NCBI GenBank assembly: GCA_030644725.1
Contig: CP130629.1
Span: forward strand, 799,572 to 863,571
Direction of reading: 5' to 3'
Length of the DNA: 64,000 nucleotides
DNA from: Candidatus Electrothrix communis
Lineage (GTDB): Bacteria; Desulfobacterota; Desulfobulbia; Desulfobulbales; Desulfobulbaceae
Part shown: positions 43,252-51,670 of the stretch, piece by piece
Position numbering within the stretch: the first letter of the stretch is position 1
Layout of the letters: each line of letters starts with the position of its first letter
Translations under genes and position numbers: made by a program
The notes under the pieces: model-generated
Seen by the model: the letters and a program-made list of their open reading frames with translations, nothing else
Database searches by the model: none
What the model was told of the DNA's origin: nothing

Positions 43252-44754
43252 ATGATCCTGATGAATACAGCGAATAGCTCTAAAAGAAGTTTTCAGCAAT
43301 CGGTATTATTGCTCCTGCTTGTATTTACTACGGCAGGGGCTGCTTGTGCTACAACAGGCGAGCAAGCAGTGTTTGACCGAGGAATGACAGCGTTCAGGAA
43401 CAAAGCGTTCAACGATGCGAGACAATCCTTTGAAACTTATGTTCAGGGTGATTCTGAGAACGCGCTGGCGTTTTTTTATCTCGGCTTAACATATAATCGG
43501 CTCCACGCCTACGCAGATGCCGCGCGTATCCTTGAGCAGGCCCGTGAACTTGATCCCGGCCTGCCGGGTGTACAGCTGAATCTGGCAATATCCTATTATA
43601 AACAGAAGCTATATAAACCCGCCTTAGCCACTTTGCAGCAGGCCTTGGAAAAGGATCCTGAAAGCGGAGAAGCGCATTTTTTTACAGGGCTTGCACTTCA
43701 AGGTGATGGACAGTTCGACAAGTCGATTTCGCATCTCAACAGAGCGATGATGCTTGATCCTGACTATGCCCAGATGGCATTGTATTATATAGGACGTGCC
43801 TATTTTAAAACCGGACAGCACCAGCTTGCCCAAAAACACCTGCAACAATCAGCAGCGATTGACCCGACATCTGCAATCGGTCAAGCGGCTGAAGAGCTGG
43901 CGGCCGGACAGGCAGGAAGGGGAAGCGATAGACGGTGGTGGCTACGTGCGGAAATTGGCTATGAATACAATGACAATCTTACCGTTGCAGAGACGGACAC
44001 AGTCTCTGACGAGGAAGACCATGCCGCTATTGTTGAGATCAGCGGAGGCCTGAAGTTGCTGGCGCAGCCGATTGAAGCTGAAATAACGTATGATCTTTAT
44101 CAGAGCCTATACAGCGAATATTCTCAGTTTAATATGCAGTCGCACCGGGGCGGTATTTCAGCCAGCCATGATTTTAGTAGCTGGGATTTCAGCCTCGGCT
44201 ATGATTATACCTATATATCCTTAGACGGTGACGAGTTCATGCAGACGCAGAGCGTTATGCCTATGGTCGGGCTGTCCGTTGCTGATCTATACGTCAATAC
44301 AAGTTATATATGGCAGACAAAGGACTTTTTAAATGATGAAGATGATCGCCGGGACGCCCAGAATTATTCTGGCGGAATGGATTTTTATCTTCCTTCTTTC
44401 AAAATGATAGAGATGGTCAATGTCGGGATTCGCTATGAATCTGAAGGTGCCGAGGATGAAGAGCTGGATTATACAGGCCCTGTTCTCTCCGGTTCACTGC
44501 GTTTTGCCGTGCCTTGGGGGATTACAATCCGTCCTTTCTATAAATATCAACTGAAACAGTATGAGAATATGACTCTTGATCTTGGAGAAGAGCGGGAGGA
44601 CATTAAACAGACCCTCGGAGTAACGATGACGAAAAAACTTCCTTACAGTCTGAAGGTGAAAGGCAGTTATAAATATATGGACAGCGACTCCAATTACTCG
44701 TCCTCAGATTATAGGGAAAATACAGTGTTTTTGAGTTTGACATACTCGCTGTAG
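43252..44754 (+). CDS. TPR protein with C-terminal outer-membrane beta-barrel
   Basis: 500 residues; a second ATG at 43261 (MNTANSS) is an alternative start. A signal peptide (VLLLLLVFTTAGAACA) precedes about five TPR units (for example ALAFFYLGLTYNRLHAYADA) to residue 215. From GSDRRWWLRAEIGYEYNDNL onward the alternating hydrophobic/aromatic strands and a terminal strand ending SLTYSL indicate a beta-barrel. The layout resembles surface-lipoprotein assembly modifiers and other TPR-porin exporters. It lies 113 bp after the Lys-rich secreted protein, a possible export partner. Confidence 0.8.
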   Translation: MILMNTANSSKRSFQQSVLLLLLVFTTAGAACATTGEQAVFDRGMTAFRNKAFNDARQSFETYVQGDSENALAFFYLGLTYNRLHAYADAARILEQARELDPGLPGVQLNLAISYYKQKLYKPALATLQQALEKDPESGEAHFFTGLALQGDGQFDKSISHLNRAMMLDPDYAQMALYYIGRAYFKTGQHQLAQKHLQQSAAIDPTSAIGQAAEELAAGQAGRGSDRRWWLRAEIGYEYNDNLTVAETDTVSDEEDHAAIVEISGGLKLLAQPIEAEITYDLYQSLYSEYSQFNMQSHRGGISASHDFSSWDFSLGYDYTYISLDGDEFMQTQSVMPMVGLSVADLYVNTSYIWQTKDFLNDEDDRRDAQNYSGGMDFYLPSFKMIEMVNVGIRYESEGAEDEELDYTGPVLSGSLRFAVPWGITIRPFYKYQLKQYENMTLDLGEEREDIKQTLGVTMTKKLPYSLKVKGSYKYMDSDSNYSSSDYRENTVFLSLTYSL

Positions 44755-44798
44755 GTAATATCGGAAATTACACGTCCGTTGTAATTTATTTCCGTTGC

Positions 44799-44831
44799 AA
44801 AGAGCAGACCTTTTATGGTCTGCTCTTTTTG
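44799..44831 (+). terminator. Rho-independent terminator
   Basis: AAGAGCAGACC and GGTCTGCTCTT pair around TTTTAT and are followed by TTTTT. It closes the TPR-barrel transcript. Confidence 0.9.
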
Positions 44832-44937
44832 TTTACAGGGGAATTGCCTTTCCCGCTTGTTTGCGGTATATCCTTTCGAGCGGAATGGAACTCAATTATT
44901 AAAGACAGGTCAAAGACAGAATAAAGAAGTCATCTCT

Positions 44938-45420
44938 ATGCAATCAGCCCCTCCTCATATCGTCCCACTTCATATCGTATTAGTCGAGCCAGAAATCCCC
45001 CCCAATACCGGTTCAATTGCCCGTCTCTGCGGGGCAACGGATTCGGTCCTGGATTTGGTACATCCCTTGGGATTCAGCACCGATGACAAGCATTTGAAGC
45101 GGGCAGGTCTTGATTATTGGCCCCATGTCAATATCCGGCATTGGCAGAATTTCGATGAATTTCTTGATCAGCAGGATGAGCGCAAACTCTTCTTTTTTAC
45201 CACAAAGACGGAGCGTTCCCATTATCAGGCCACATTCAGTCCTGGAGATTTCCTGGTTTTTGGCAAAGAAACCAAAGGGCTGCCTGAAGAAACCCTTGCG
45301 CTCTATCCTGACCGCTGTTATACCATTCCCATGTCTAATCCCCATATCCGTAGCCTTAATCTGGCCATGAGTGCCGGGATTGTTCTGTATGAGGCCTTGC
45401 GACAGGTACAATCTATTTAA
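44938..45420 (+). CDS. trmL: tRNA (cytidine34/5-cmU34-2'-O)-methyltransferase TrmL
   Basis: 160 residues from ATG 44938, the usual TrmL length; the open frame upstream begins inside the terminator and is not coding. IVLVEPEIPPNTGSIARLCG is the SPOUT-fold start of the TrmL/TrmH family, and FGKETKGLPEE plus IPMSNPHIRSLNLAMSAGI form the knotted SAM-binding site. It 2'-O-methylates the wobble nucleotide of leucine tRNAs. 116 bp upstream of serC. Confidence 0.93.
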   Translation: MQSAPPHIVPLHIVLVEPEIPPNTGSIARLCGATDSVLDLVHPLGFSTDDKHLKRAGLDYWPHVNIRHWQNFDEFLDQQDERKLFFFTTKTERSHYQATFSPGDFLVFGKETKGLPEETLALYPDRCYTIPMSNPHIRSLNLAMSAGIVLYEALRQVQSI

Positions 45421-45536
45421 ATCTTTATATAAACAATCATCTCGGCCCTTTGGGGCGAGATAATAAAACATGAAATTTGGTCGGACGACTCCAAGGAGTC
45501 GCCGATACTTCCATATAAAAAGGAGTACTACATACA

Positions 45537-46619
45537 ATGCCAGAGAGAATTTATAATTTCAGCGCCGGACCTGCCACCCTGCCGTACTCAGTTCTTGAAG
45601 AAGCAGCGAAAGACATTGTCAATTTCAAGGACAAGGGTATTGGTCTGATTGAAATGAGCCATCGATCCAAGGAGTTCATGGCTGTTGCCGATGAAACCGA
45701 AGCCTTGGTGAGAGAACTTCTTGAAGTGCCGGAAAATTACAAAGTCCTTTTTCTCCAGGGCGGGGCTTCGTCGCAGTTCTTCATGATCCCGATGAACCTG
45801 CTCGGTGCAGACAAAAAAGCGACCTACCTGAACACCGGTACCTGGGCCAAGAAGGCCATCAAAGAGGCCAAGCTGTTCGGTGATATTGATGTGGCCTATT
45901 CCAGCGAAGAGAGCACCTTTAATCGGGTTCCTGAAGAGGAAGAATATGCGGTGGATCGGTCTTCCGAATACCTGTATCTTTGTTCCAATAACACCATTTA
46001 CGGCACTCAGTTTGCTCAGTTCCCAGGAAAGGGCAGGATGCTGGTCTGTGATATGTCTTCGGATATTTTCTCTCGACCCCTTGATATCTCTCGCTTCGGC
46101 ATCATCTTTGCCGGTGCCCAGAAGAATATGGGGCCTGCAGGTGTGACCTTGGTCATTATTCGGGAAGACCTGCTGGAGAGCACTCCAGATAATGTGCCCA
46201 CCATGCTCAGCTACAAGACCCATGCGGACAAGGGATCTATGTTTAATACTCCGCCCACCTTTGCTATTTACTGTGTGGGACGGGTACTGAACTGGCTGAA
46301 AGAGCAGGGCGGCGTTGCAGCTATGCAACAGCGCAATGAAGAAAAGGCAGCGCTACTCTACGAGGCCATTGATGGCAGCGATTTTTACAGAGGGCATGCG
46401 GAAAAGGCATCTCGTTCTCTGATGAATGTCACCTTTAACCTGCCCACCCCAGAGCTGGAGGCTGAGTTTATTGCCGAGGCCGCAGCTCTCGGAATGGATG
46501 GTCTCAAAGGACATCGCTCCATTGGTGGTTGTCGAGCCTCCATCTATAATGCCTTTCCTAAAGAGGGTCTTGAAAAGTTGGTCGCCTTTATGGCAGAGTT
46601 TGCAGCAAAAAAAGGGTAG
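45537..46619 (+). CDS. serC: Phosphoserine aminotransferase
   Basis: 360 residues. The family start YNFSAGPATLPYSVLEEAAK, the PLP lysine in FAGAQKNMGPAGVTLVII and the C-terminal GLKGHRSIGGCRASIYNAFP are all present. It transaminates 3-phosphohydroxypyruvate to phosphoserine in serine synthesis (and can serve pyridoxine synthesis). RBS AAGGAGT stands before the ATG. The leader contains a perfect CGACTCC-AA-GGAGTCG hairpin near 45485. Confidence 0.97.
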   Translation: MPERIYNFSAGPATLPYSVLEEAAKDIVNFKDKGIGLIEMSHRSKEFMAVADETEALVRELLEVPENYKVLFLQGGASSQFFMIPMNLLGADKKATYLNTGTWAKKAIKEAKLFGDIDVAYSSEESTFNRVPEEEEYAVDRSSEYLYLCSNNTIYGTQFAQFPGKGRMLVCDMSSDIFSRPLDISRFGIIFAGAQKNMGPAGVTLVIIREDLLESTPDNVPTMLSYKTHADKGSMFNTPPTFAIYCVGRVLNWLKEQGGVAAMQQRNEEKAALLYEAIDGSDFYRGHAEKASRSLMNVTFNLPTPELEAEFIAEAAALGMDGLKGHRSIGGCRASIYNAFPKEGLEKLVAFMAEFAAKKG

Positions 46620-46659
46620 TGCCCCTGCCTTGCCGAAAATTATTTCCAACAAGTAGCTT

Positions 46660-46694
46660 CCAGCATACTGTTCAATGCAGTATGCTGGATTTTC
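46660..46694 (+). terminator. Rho-independent terminator of serC
   Basis: CCAGCATACTG and CAGTATGCTGG form an 11-bp stem around TTCAATG, followed by ATTTTCG. Confidence 0.75.
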
Positions 46695-46717
46695 GTTCAG
46701 GCACTGGATAACAGCAC

Positions 46718-47185
46718 ATGAATACGCCTTTTCAACCTACCACCCTATCTCATCCTGTCTCCATCATGAAAAAAACACCGGCCACGCTCTCTGATATCTT
46801 CACCTGCGCTCGTTGCGGCTCTTGCTGCCAAGGCGAAACCACGGTCTCTTTGGATCAGGATGATCAGGAACGGATGATCGCTGAACTGGGCCTGACCCGG
46901 CAGGAAGTCGAAGAAAAATACTGGCGGGTAACCGGCAAGGTGGTGCAGATGAAGATCGTGGATCACCACTGTATTTTTTACACAGAGGACACCGGTTGTA
47001 CCGTACACCTGGGTCGGCCTTGGCGGTGCGGGCAATGGCCGCTCCATCCCAGTATCCTGAGTGATAAAAATAATTTTCTTACCATTCGGGAGTCTTGCCC
47101 TGGCATTAATCAGGAACTGAGTTGGGAAGAATTCTGCCATCTCTTCAAGCAGCTGCTGGAGCAGGAAGGCAAGCTGCTTTGTTGA
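46718..47185 (+). CDS. YkgJ-type cysteine-cluster protein
   Basis: 155 residues; an internal ATG at 46766 (MKKTPATLSDIF) may be the real start. CARCGSCCQGE (CxxCxxCC), CIFYTEDTGCTVHLGRPWRC and a later Cys in RESCPGIN form the eight-cysteine pattern of the YkgJ/UPF0153 family, thought to bind zinc or an Fe-S cluster. Function unknown. It follows the serC terminator and faces remnants on the opposite strand. Confidence 0.85.
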   Translation: MNTPFQPTTLSHPVSIMKKTPATLSDIFTCARCGSCCQGETTVSLDQDDQERMIAELGLTRQEVEEKYWRVTGKVVQMKIVDHHCIFYTEDTGCTVHLGRPWRCGQWPLHPSILSDKNNFLTIRESCPGINQELSWEEFCHLFKQLLEQEGKLLC

Positions 47186-47215
47186 ACAGCGCGGGGTCGC
47201 TCCGGTTTGGGGATT

Positions 47216-47422
47216 TGCACTCATACTCCCGACCTTTGTCCCGATGCGACCCGTGAGGCAGGCGTTGATAACATTCTGACTATTCATCGCTTTTTCTCCC
47301 GTCTTTCTGAGTTCCTCTCCATTGCCTACTCCTCCCTTGCCGCCGGTGACTCCGATAATCGGAGTCGTAAAGGTTGTGTTATGGAAATGTTTAATAATTT
47401 CAGGATGCAGTTTTTTGTTCAC
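47216..47422 (-). pseudogene. Remnant of a MinD/ParA-like P-loop ATPase gene
   Basis: On the minus strand, from a GTG at 47422, the frame reads NKKLHPEIIKHFHNTTFTTP followed by IIGVTGGKGGVG, the exact opening and deviant Walker A of MinD-superfamily (cluster-binding) ATPases. It breaks off before the catalytic Lys-Thr and continues as unrelated sequence. The remaining frame runs into YkgJ antisense and is not coding. Confidence 0.65.
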
Positions 47423-47524
47423 TGGCCCCTCCTGCGTCCCTGACCCTTTCCTGTTCCGTTACCGCAACCGCAGTTTCCTTTTCCCTGCCCCTGGCCAGAT
47501 CCATTACCCTGACCCGCACCGCAC
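47423..47524 (-). pseudogene. C-terminal fragment of a Gly-rich small protein
   Basis: The minus strand encodes CGAGQGNGSGQGQGKGNC followed by a further Gly/Arg-rich segment and a stop just before the MinD-like GTG. Gly-rich, GQG-repeat small proteins commonly neighbour MinD-like ATPase genes, which supports a decayed operon. The N-terminus is missing. Confidence 0.45.
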
Positions 47525-47527
47525 CAG

Positions 47528-47705
47528 GTCCTTTCTCTGCCTGTCCGAGGATCTGCCCGTGGTGCTTGAGCTGATTGATACTCGGCAGAAGCTGGAGGAT
47601 TTTTTAGATATTCTTGATCCGGTTATTCCGGAAGGGGTGGTGACGCTGGAAAAGGTTCATGTTCGGTTGTATCGGCATAATAAGGAAAAGAGCGTGGCAA
47701 GGTAA
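47528..47705 (+). pseudogene. DUF190 protein, 3' fragment
   Basis: The plus strand encodes LPVVLELIDTRQKLEDFLDI followed by LDPVIPEGVVTLEKVHVRLY, the C-terminal half of DUF190 proteins, with its own stop at 47705. Upstream in frame is antisense of the Gly-rich remnant, so the N-terminal half has been lost. Confidence 0.7.
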
Positions 47706-47805
47706 GGCAGTCAGAGGAGTAAATGGGAAGCTTTTGTCCTTACTGACCGGTAGGTTGGATGCGAGATGTTGATCCGGTTATATCAGAGATTTCGTCTGGT
47801 TCCCA

Positions 47806-47848
47806 AAAAGCACTCTGAAGCGGTGTTGCTTCGGAGTGCTTTTTTTTC
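47806..47848. terminator. Bidirectional terminator
   Basis: GCACTCTGAAGC and GCTTCGGAGTGC pair around GGTGTT, with T8 on the plus side and TTTTT on the minus side. It separates the DUF190 remnant from the convergent protease gene. Confidence 0.85.
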
Positions 47849-47894
47849 CTGTTCGGTGGCTACAGGATGAGTCTTATCGGGAAATACATCCTGA

Positions 47895-50783
47895 TTAATT
47901 GCAGTCGCCATTATCCCAATTAAATACCTCGCAGCGCAGATCGATCTCCCAGGTGCCGTCATCACAAGAATTGTCACCAATCCAGTTATTGGCAGTTGCT
48001 TCATTCACGCAATTGAGAACACAATCAAGGATCATGCCTGTGCCGCAGCTATCCCCCGGATTCGCAATGTTTTGGTGTGATGCAAAGATTGCAGGGTAAA
48101 AAAGGAGCCACGAAAAGCTCTGCCCCTGTCCCACCGTAATTTGCACACCCGTAGAGCATTGGTTACTGGGGCTCGATTCATTGGTTACTGTATCTATACA
48201 TGCTCCGACCCAATAGGTTCCCTCGGAGGTTGGTGCGCTAACAGAGGCATTCTGGGGTGAAGTTGCTCCGGCAGCAAGCGATCCTATTGAATCGGTGGTC
48301 AGCTGGGTGTCGGAAGTGGTAATAGTTGCGTCGGTTGATCGGTAGTAGCGAAGTGTAGAGCTGTTCGCCGTCGCAGTACCCTGGTTTTTTGCAGTGGCAT
48401 TGATAGTGAAACTCTGTCCTGGTGTCAGGGTATTGTCGCTGACAGCGGGAGAAATAACGGTCAGGTCCGGTATTTTTGCTGCAACGGTGATCTGTACACC
48501 CGTTGAGCATTGATTACTGGTGCTTGACTCATTGGTTACTGTATCTATACATGCTCCGACCCAATAGGTTCCCTCAGAGGTTGGTGCGGTAACAGAGGCA
48601 TTCTGGGGTGAAGTTGCTCCGGCAGCAAGCGATCCTATTGAATCGGTGGTCAGCTGGGTGTCGGATGTGGTAATAGTTGCGTTGGTTGATCGGTAGTAGC
48701 GAAGTGTAGAGCTGTTCGCCGTCGCAGTACCCTGGTTTTTCGCAGTGGCATTGATGGTGAAACTCTGGCCTGGTGTCAGGGTATTGTCGCTGACAGCGGG
48801 AGCAATAACGGTCAGGTCTGGATATGTTTCTGCTGCAACGGTGATCTGTACACCCGTTGAGCATTGATTGGTTATGTCTGATTCTCCGCTGACAGCACTG
48901 ACGCAGGCTCCGACCCAGTAGGTACCCTCTGTTGCTGGTGCTGCGACAAGAGTATTCTGGGGAGATGTAGCACCTGCCGCCAATGAGGAAACCGCATCAA
49001 TCCCGATTTGCATATCAGCTGAGGTGATTGTTGCATCGGCGGAGCGATAATAGAGCAGGGTTGTGCTGTTGGCTGTTCCAGTACCCTGATTTTCCACGGT
49101 CGCATACAGGGTAAATGATTGACTGGGTGTCAGGGTATTGTCATTCACAGATGGTGAGACCACGATTAAATCCGGATCAGAGCTTACACTGGTGCTGACA
49201 GACATCCTGTACATACCTCCGTTGCCGTATTCTCCAAATCCTGTGGACCAGTTGGTGTCAGGGGAAATCCCATCAATGGCCAGGTAGTAGGTTCCAGAAG
49301 TTAAGCTGCCATCATAGACAAAGGTGTTGGTGTTGGGTGCTAGCGGCGAATTGTCGCTGGAACTGATGCTGGCAATGATAGATCCTGCTGCGTTTTTCAG
49401 GGTGACATTCATGGCCAGATTTGCAGCCCGATTTTCTCCTTCGTCACCCAACAGAGGAATGACTTCAATCTGGGTGGAGCCAGAGGCGGCAAAGGAGTAG
49501 ACATCAACGTCGGAAAAAACACCATCTGCTGTAATCTGTCCTTCTTGATTCGTCACTGGCAGGATCAGGGATGTGGCTGCGGCATTGGTATTACCTGCAT
49601 CATCGGCAAGTGCCCCTAGGACACCGGTGATGATATTTAGGTCATCTTCCTGATTATTGGCATCATCATATTCCCCCTTGGACCACTGGACATAGGCCTT
49701 GTTAAAGGGAGAACCCATGATCGGTCCCCAGGTACCATGCCCATCATCATATCCTGAGAATAAATTACCGTCATGACTAAGTCCGATCTGATGCCCGGCT
49801 TCATGGGATATGGTTATGCCGAGGGAACCGGCACCGGAGTTCCAGACAAATCCTGTCCGGTACGTATCATTTGTGGTTCCAAAAATACCGACATAGGCTA
49901 CTCCGCCTGCACCGGTGTAAAAGTAATTGGTTGTTGTGGCAATCATCTGGACTCGGTTTGCAACTGGGGTTGCCAGATAGACAGACTCTTTTGTTGTCAC
50001 GTTGATATCAAAAGGCGCAAAATCTTCAGCTGCCTCCTCCCAGGCCAGCCACATATTATACCGATCTCCTGTGGAAAAAGAATTAGTATCGGCATCAGAG
50101 CTGTACGGGGTGTAAATGATGTCATTGCCGCTGTTATAAGCAGTATTCCAATCTGTCCCGGAGAGCGTTCCGCCCCAGTAATTGATGTAGAGAGTTTTGG
50201 ATGCGCCCGGTCGGCTTTCAAGATTTTGTAGGGTTGTCAGGTCTGGAGTCAGCTCCGCAATAAGAGGTATTTGCGCAAGACGCGGCCCGTTCTGTCCAGG
50301 AAAATCTACACAGAGGTGTTTATTGCGATCCTCCTCTTGGAGGATTCCAAATCCGTCGCTGTCCAAGGCTGCTTGATAGATTTTTTTCTCGTTGTTATCA
50401 ACAAGGATCATGCCTGTAACGGTTCCGTCTTGCTCAATTATCCGTAGTCCGCCACCGTTATTATCCAAGCTGATAACAGTAATCGAGGTGGCCTGTTGCT
50501 CAAGCTCGGTCGGCCCGTTGCCTTCCAGGGTTTTGAACACGGTTCCGGTGACCAGCTGACCGTTTGGCAGAGGAAAAAAAACCTTGTCCTGAGGAGAAAT
50601 TTGTTCGGGGGAAGCGAGGGCAAGCTGGACAGCAACTTCAGTATTTTCTGCTCGTAAGGCTTCGCCTTGGCCTGCTGCTAATGAATAAATAAGTTCAGCG
50701 GAAAGGGCCGTTCCCGGCAAAGCTGCCGAGAGACATAAGGTCAATATTCCTTTTTTTAATTGGTTTGTCAGTTTCTTTTTCAT
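47895..50783 (-). CDS. Secreted zinc metalloprotease with three CARDB domains and LNR-like tail
   Basis: 962 residues; signal peptide ends ...LPGTALSAELIY. The catalytic region has ITISHEAGHQIGLSHDGN, the metzincin HExxHxxGxxHD site. A PPC-like beta domain follows (about 405-540), then three CARDB repeats of about 115 residues, each starting PDL and ending NQCSTGVQITV; repeats two and three are almost identical in DNA too. The C-terminus is Cys-rich (CVNEATANNWIGDNSCDDG, then CEVFNWDNGDCN), like a Notch/LNR calcium-binding module. Probably an extracellular or surface protease. A poly-purine RBS precedes ATG 50783. Confidence 0.85.
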   Translation of the reverse strand: MKKKLTNQLKKGILTLCLSAALPGTALSAELIYSLAAGQGEALRAENTEVAVQLALASPEQISPQDKVFFPLPNGQLVTGTVFKTLEGNGPTELEQQATSITVISLDNNGGGLRIIEQDGTVTGMILVDNNEKKIYQAALDSDGFGILQEEDRNKHLCVDFPGQNGPRLAQIPLIAELTPDLTTLQNLESRPGASKTLYINYWGGTLSGTDWNTAYNSGNDIIYTPYSSDADTNSFSTGDRYNMWLAWEEAAEDFAPFDINVTTKESVYLATPVANRVQMIATTTNYFYTGAGGVAYVGIFGTTNDTYRTGFVWNSGAGSLGITISHEAGHQIGLSHDGNLFSGYDDGHGTWGPIMGSPFNKAYVQWSKGEYDDANNQEDDLNIITGVLGALADDAGNTNAAATSLILPVTNQEGQITADGVFSDVDVYSFAASGSTQIEVIPLLGDEGENRAANLAMNVTLKNAAGSIIASISSSDNSPLAPNTNTFVYDGSLTSGTYYLAIDGISPDTNWSTGFGEYGNGGMYRMSVSTSVSSDPDLIVVSPSVNDNTLTPSQSFTLYATVENQGTGTANSTTLLYYRSADATITSADMQIGIDAVSSLAAGATSPQNTLVAAPATEGTYWVGACVSAVSGESDITNQCSTGVQITVAAETYPDLTVIAPAVSDNTLTPGQSFTINATAKNQGTATANSSTLRYYRSTNATITTSDTQLTTDSIGSLAAGATSPQNASVTAPTSEGTYWVGACIDTVTNESSTSNQCSTGVQITVAAKIPDLTVISPAVSDNTLTPGQSFTINATAKNQGTATANSSTLRYYRSTDATITTSDTQLTTDSIGSLAAGATSPQNASVSAPTSEGTYWVGACIDTVTNESSPSNQCSTGVQITVGQGQSFSWLLFYPAIFASHQNIANPGDSCGTGMILDCVLNCVNEATANNWIGDNSCDDGTWEIDLRCEVFNWDNGDCN
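48130..48850 (-). repeat. Near-identical tandem CARDB repeat units
   Basis: The two C-terminal CARDB units (about 48130-48475 and 48490-48835) agree at nearly every base, including silent positions. This indicates a recent duplication or gene conversion. The third unit (48840-49180) is clearly diverged. Confidence 0.85.
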
Positions 50784-51190
50784 TATCTCCTCCTGAGAAA
50801 GATTTGATATGTTTGGGGTAATATATTTTTATATGCCGAATGCCAAGAGCTGGTTTGGCATATTAGGTTTTTGACGCAAACATGGTATGTTAGAAAAATA
50901 GTGCTTGTGTCTTTATGATGCTCATGAAAAAGACTATTTGTCAATAATTGTTACTATAAGGTAATTATTTTTTGTGTTGTGCATTGGTTGCGGTTCGTTT
51001 TTTTTTGCACTATGATGAGCGGTTAGAATTTTTCTCAGGATAAGAGGATGATCCAGAGGTAGAGCAGGGAATTCTTCGCTAGATCCCTGCTAGGGCGGCG
51101 GGCTGCTGTATGTTCAGTTGCAGCTTTTTTCTTGTAGGGTATGAGGCGAAATGTCTGTGTAAAGTGTAAACTTTGTTGGAGGAAAATGTT
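50784..51190. other. Intergenic stretch between divergent genes
   Basis: About 400 bp between the protease (minus) and the STAND-associated gene (plus). AT-rich near 50940-51015. It should hold both promoters, but I cannot point to convincing boxes. No ORF or RNA motif seen. Confidence 0.4.
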
Positions 51191-51583
51191 ATGGAACCCG
51201 TTATTACCACTATTGCCGCTGCTGTTGCCTTGGGTGCGGCAGCTGGTATCAAGGATACTGCGTCAAAGGCGGTTGTGGATGCCTATGCCGGGCTGAAGAA
51301 GCTGATTCAGGATCGGTATAAGAAGAATGAAGACGTGACTGATGCGGTGGATTATCTGGTGAAAAAGCCGGAAGCGGAGGGCAGGCAGCAGGAGTTGGCC
51401 AAAGCCCTTCAAGATGCCGGGGTGGAATCGGATCAAGAGTTGGTGCAGGCAGCAGAAGCAGTGCTGGCAGCGGTGAAGGAACAGCCGGGTGGAGAAGACG
51501 CTGTCCGCCAGATTATCAATCAGCAGGTAACCGGAAACGACAATATATTTTCCGGTACCGGCAATGTGACCGTCACCCGTTGA
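51191..51583 (+). CDS. Small helical protein associated with the NB-ARC NTPase
   Basis: 130 residues from ATG 51191 (MEPVITTIAAAVALGAAAGI); GGAGGAAAATG stands upstream. The N-terminal 100 residues form a predicted helical bundle (DTASKAVVDAYAGLKKLIQD and an Ala-rich second half). The C-terminus ends in VTGNDNIFSGTGNVTVTR, a short Gly/Asn motif that recurs at the N-terminus of the next protein. It resembles the effector-associated domains that partner bacterial STAND NTPases; this is inference from context. Confidence 0.65.
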   Translation: MEPVITTIAAAVALGAAAGIKDTASKAVVDAYAGLKKLIQDRYKKNEDVTDAVDYLVKKPEAEGRQQELAKALQDAGVESDQELVQAAEAVLAAVKEQPGGEDAVRQIINQQVTGNDNIFSGTGNVTVTR

Positions 51584-51594
51584 TGGCAGATTTT

Positions 51595-51655
51595 GTAGGG
51601 ACAACCCCTTGTGGTTGCCCGAAAAAGAAGGATAGGCACAGGGGCCTATCCCTAC
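51595..51655. repeat. 61-bp double-hairpin repeat, GTAGGG family
   Basis: Ends GTAGGGAC and ATCCCTAC, with GGGACAACC/GGTTGCCC and GGATAGGC/GCCTATCC stems. Same family as 32289-32350. It lies between the helical-protein gene and the NB-ARC gene. Confidence 0.8.
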
Positions 51656-51670
51656 AGAGGATTACTTGGA

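Noticed and set aside
46745-47200. Minus-strand frame extending through the YkgJ gene
   Set aside because: Only its first part (47216-47422) looks like a MinD-type remnant; the rest is antisense to a recognised gene.
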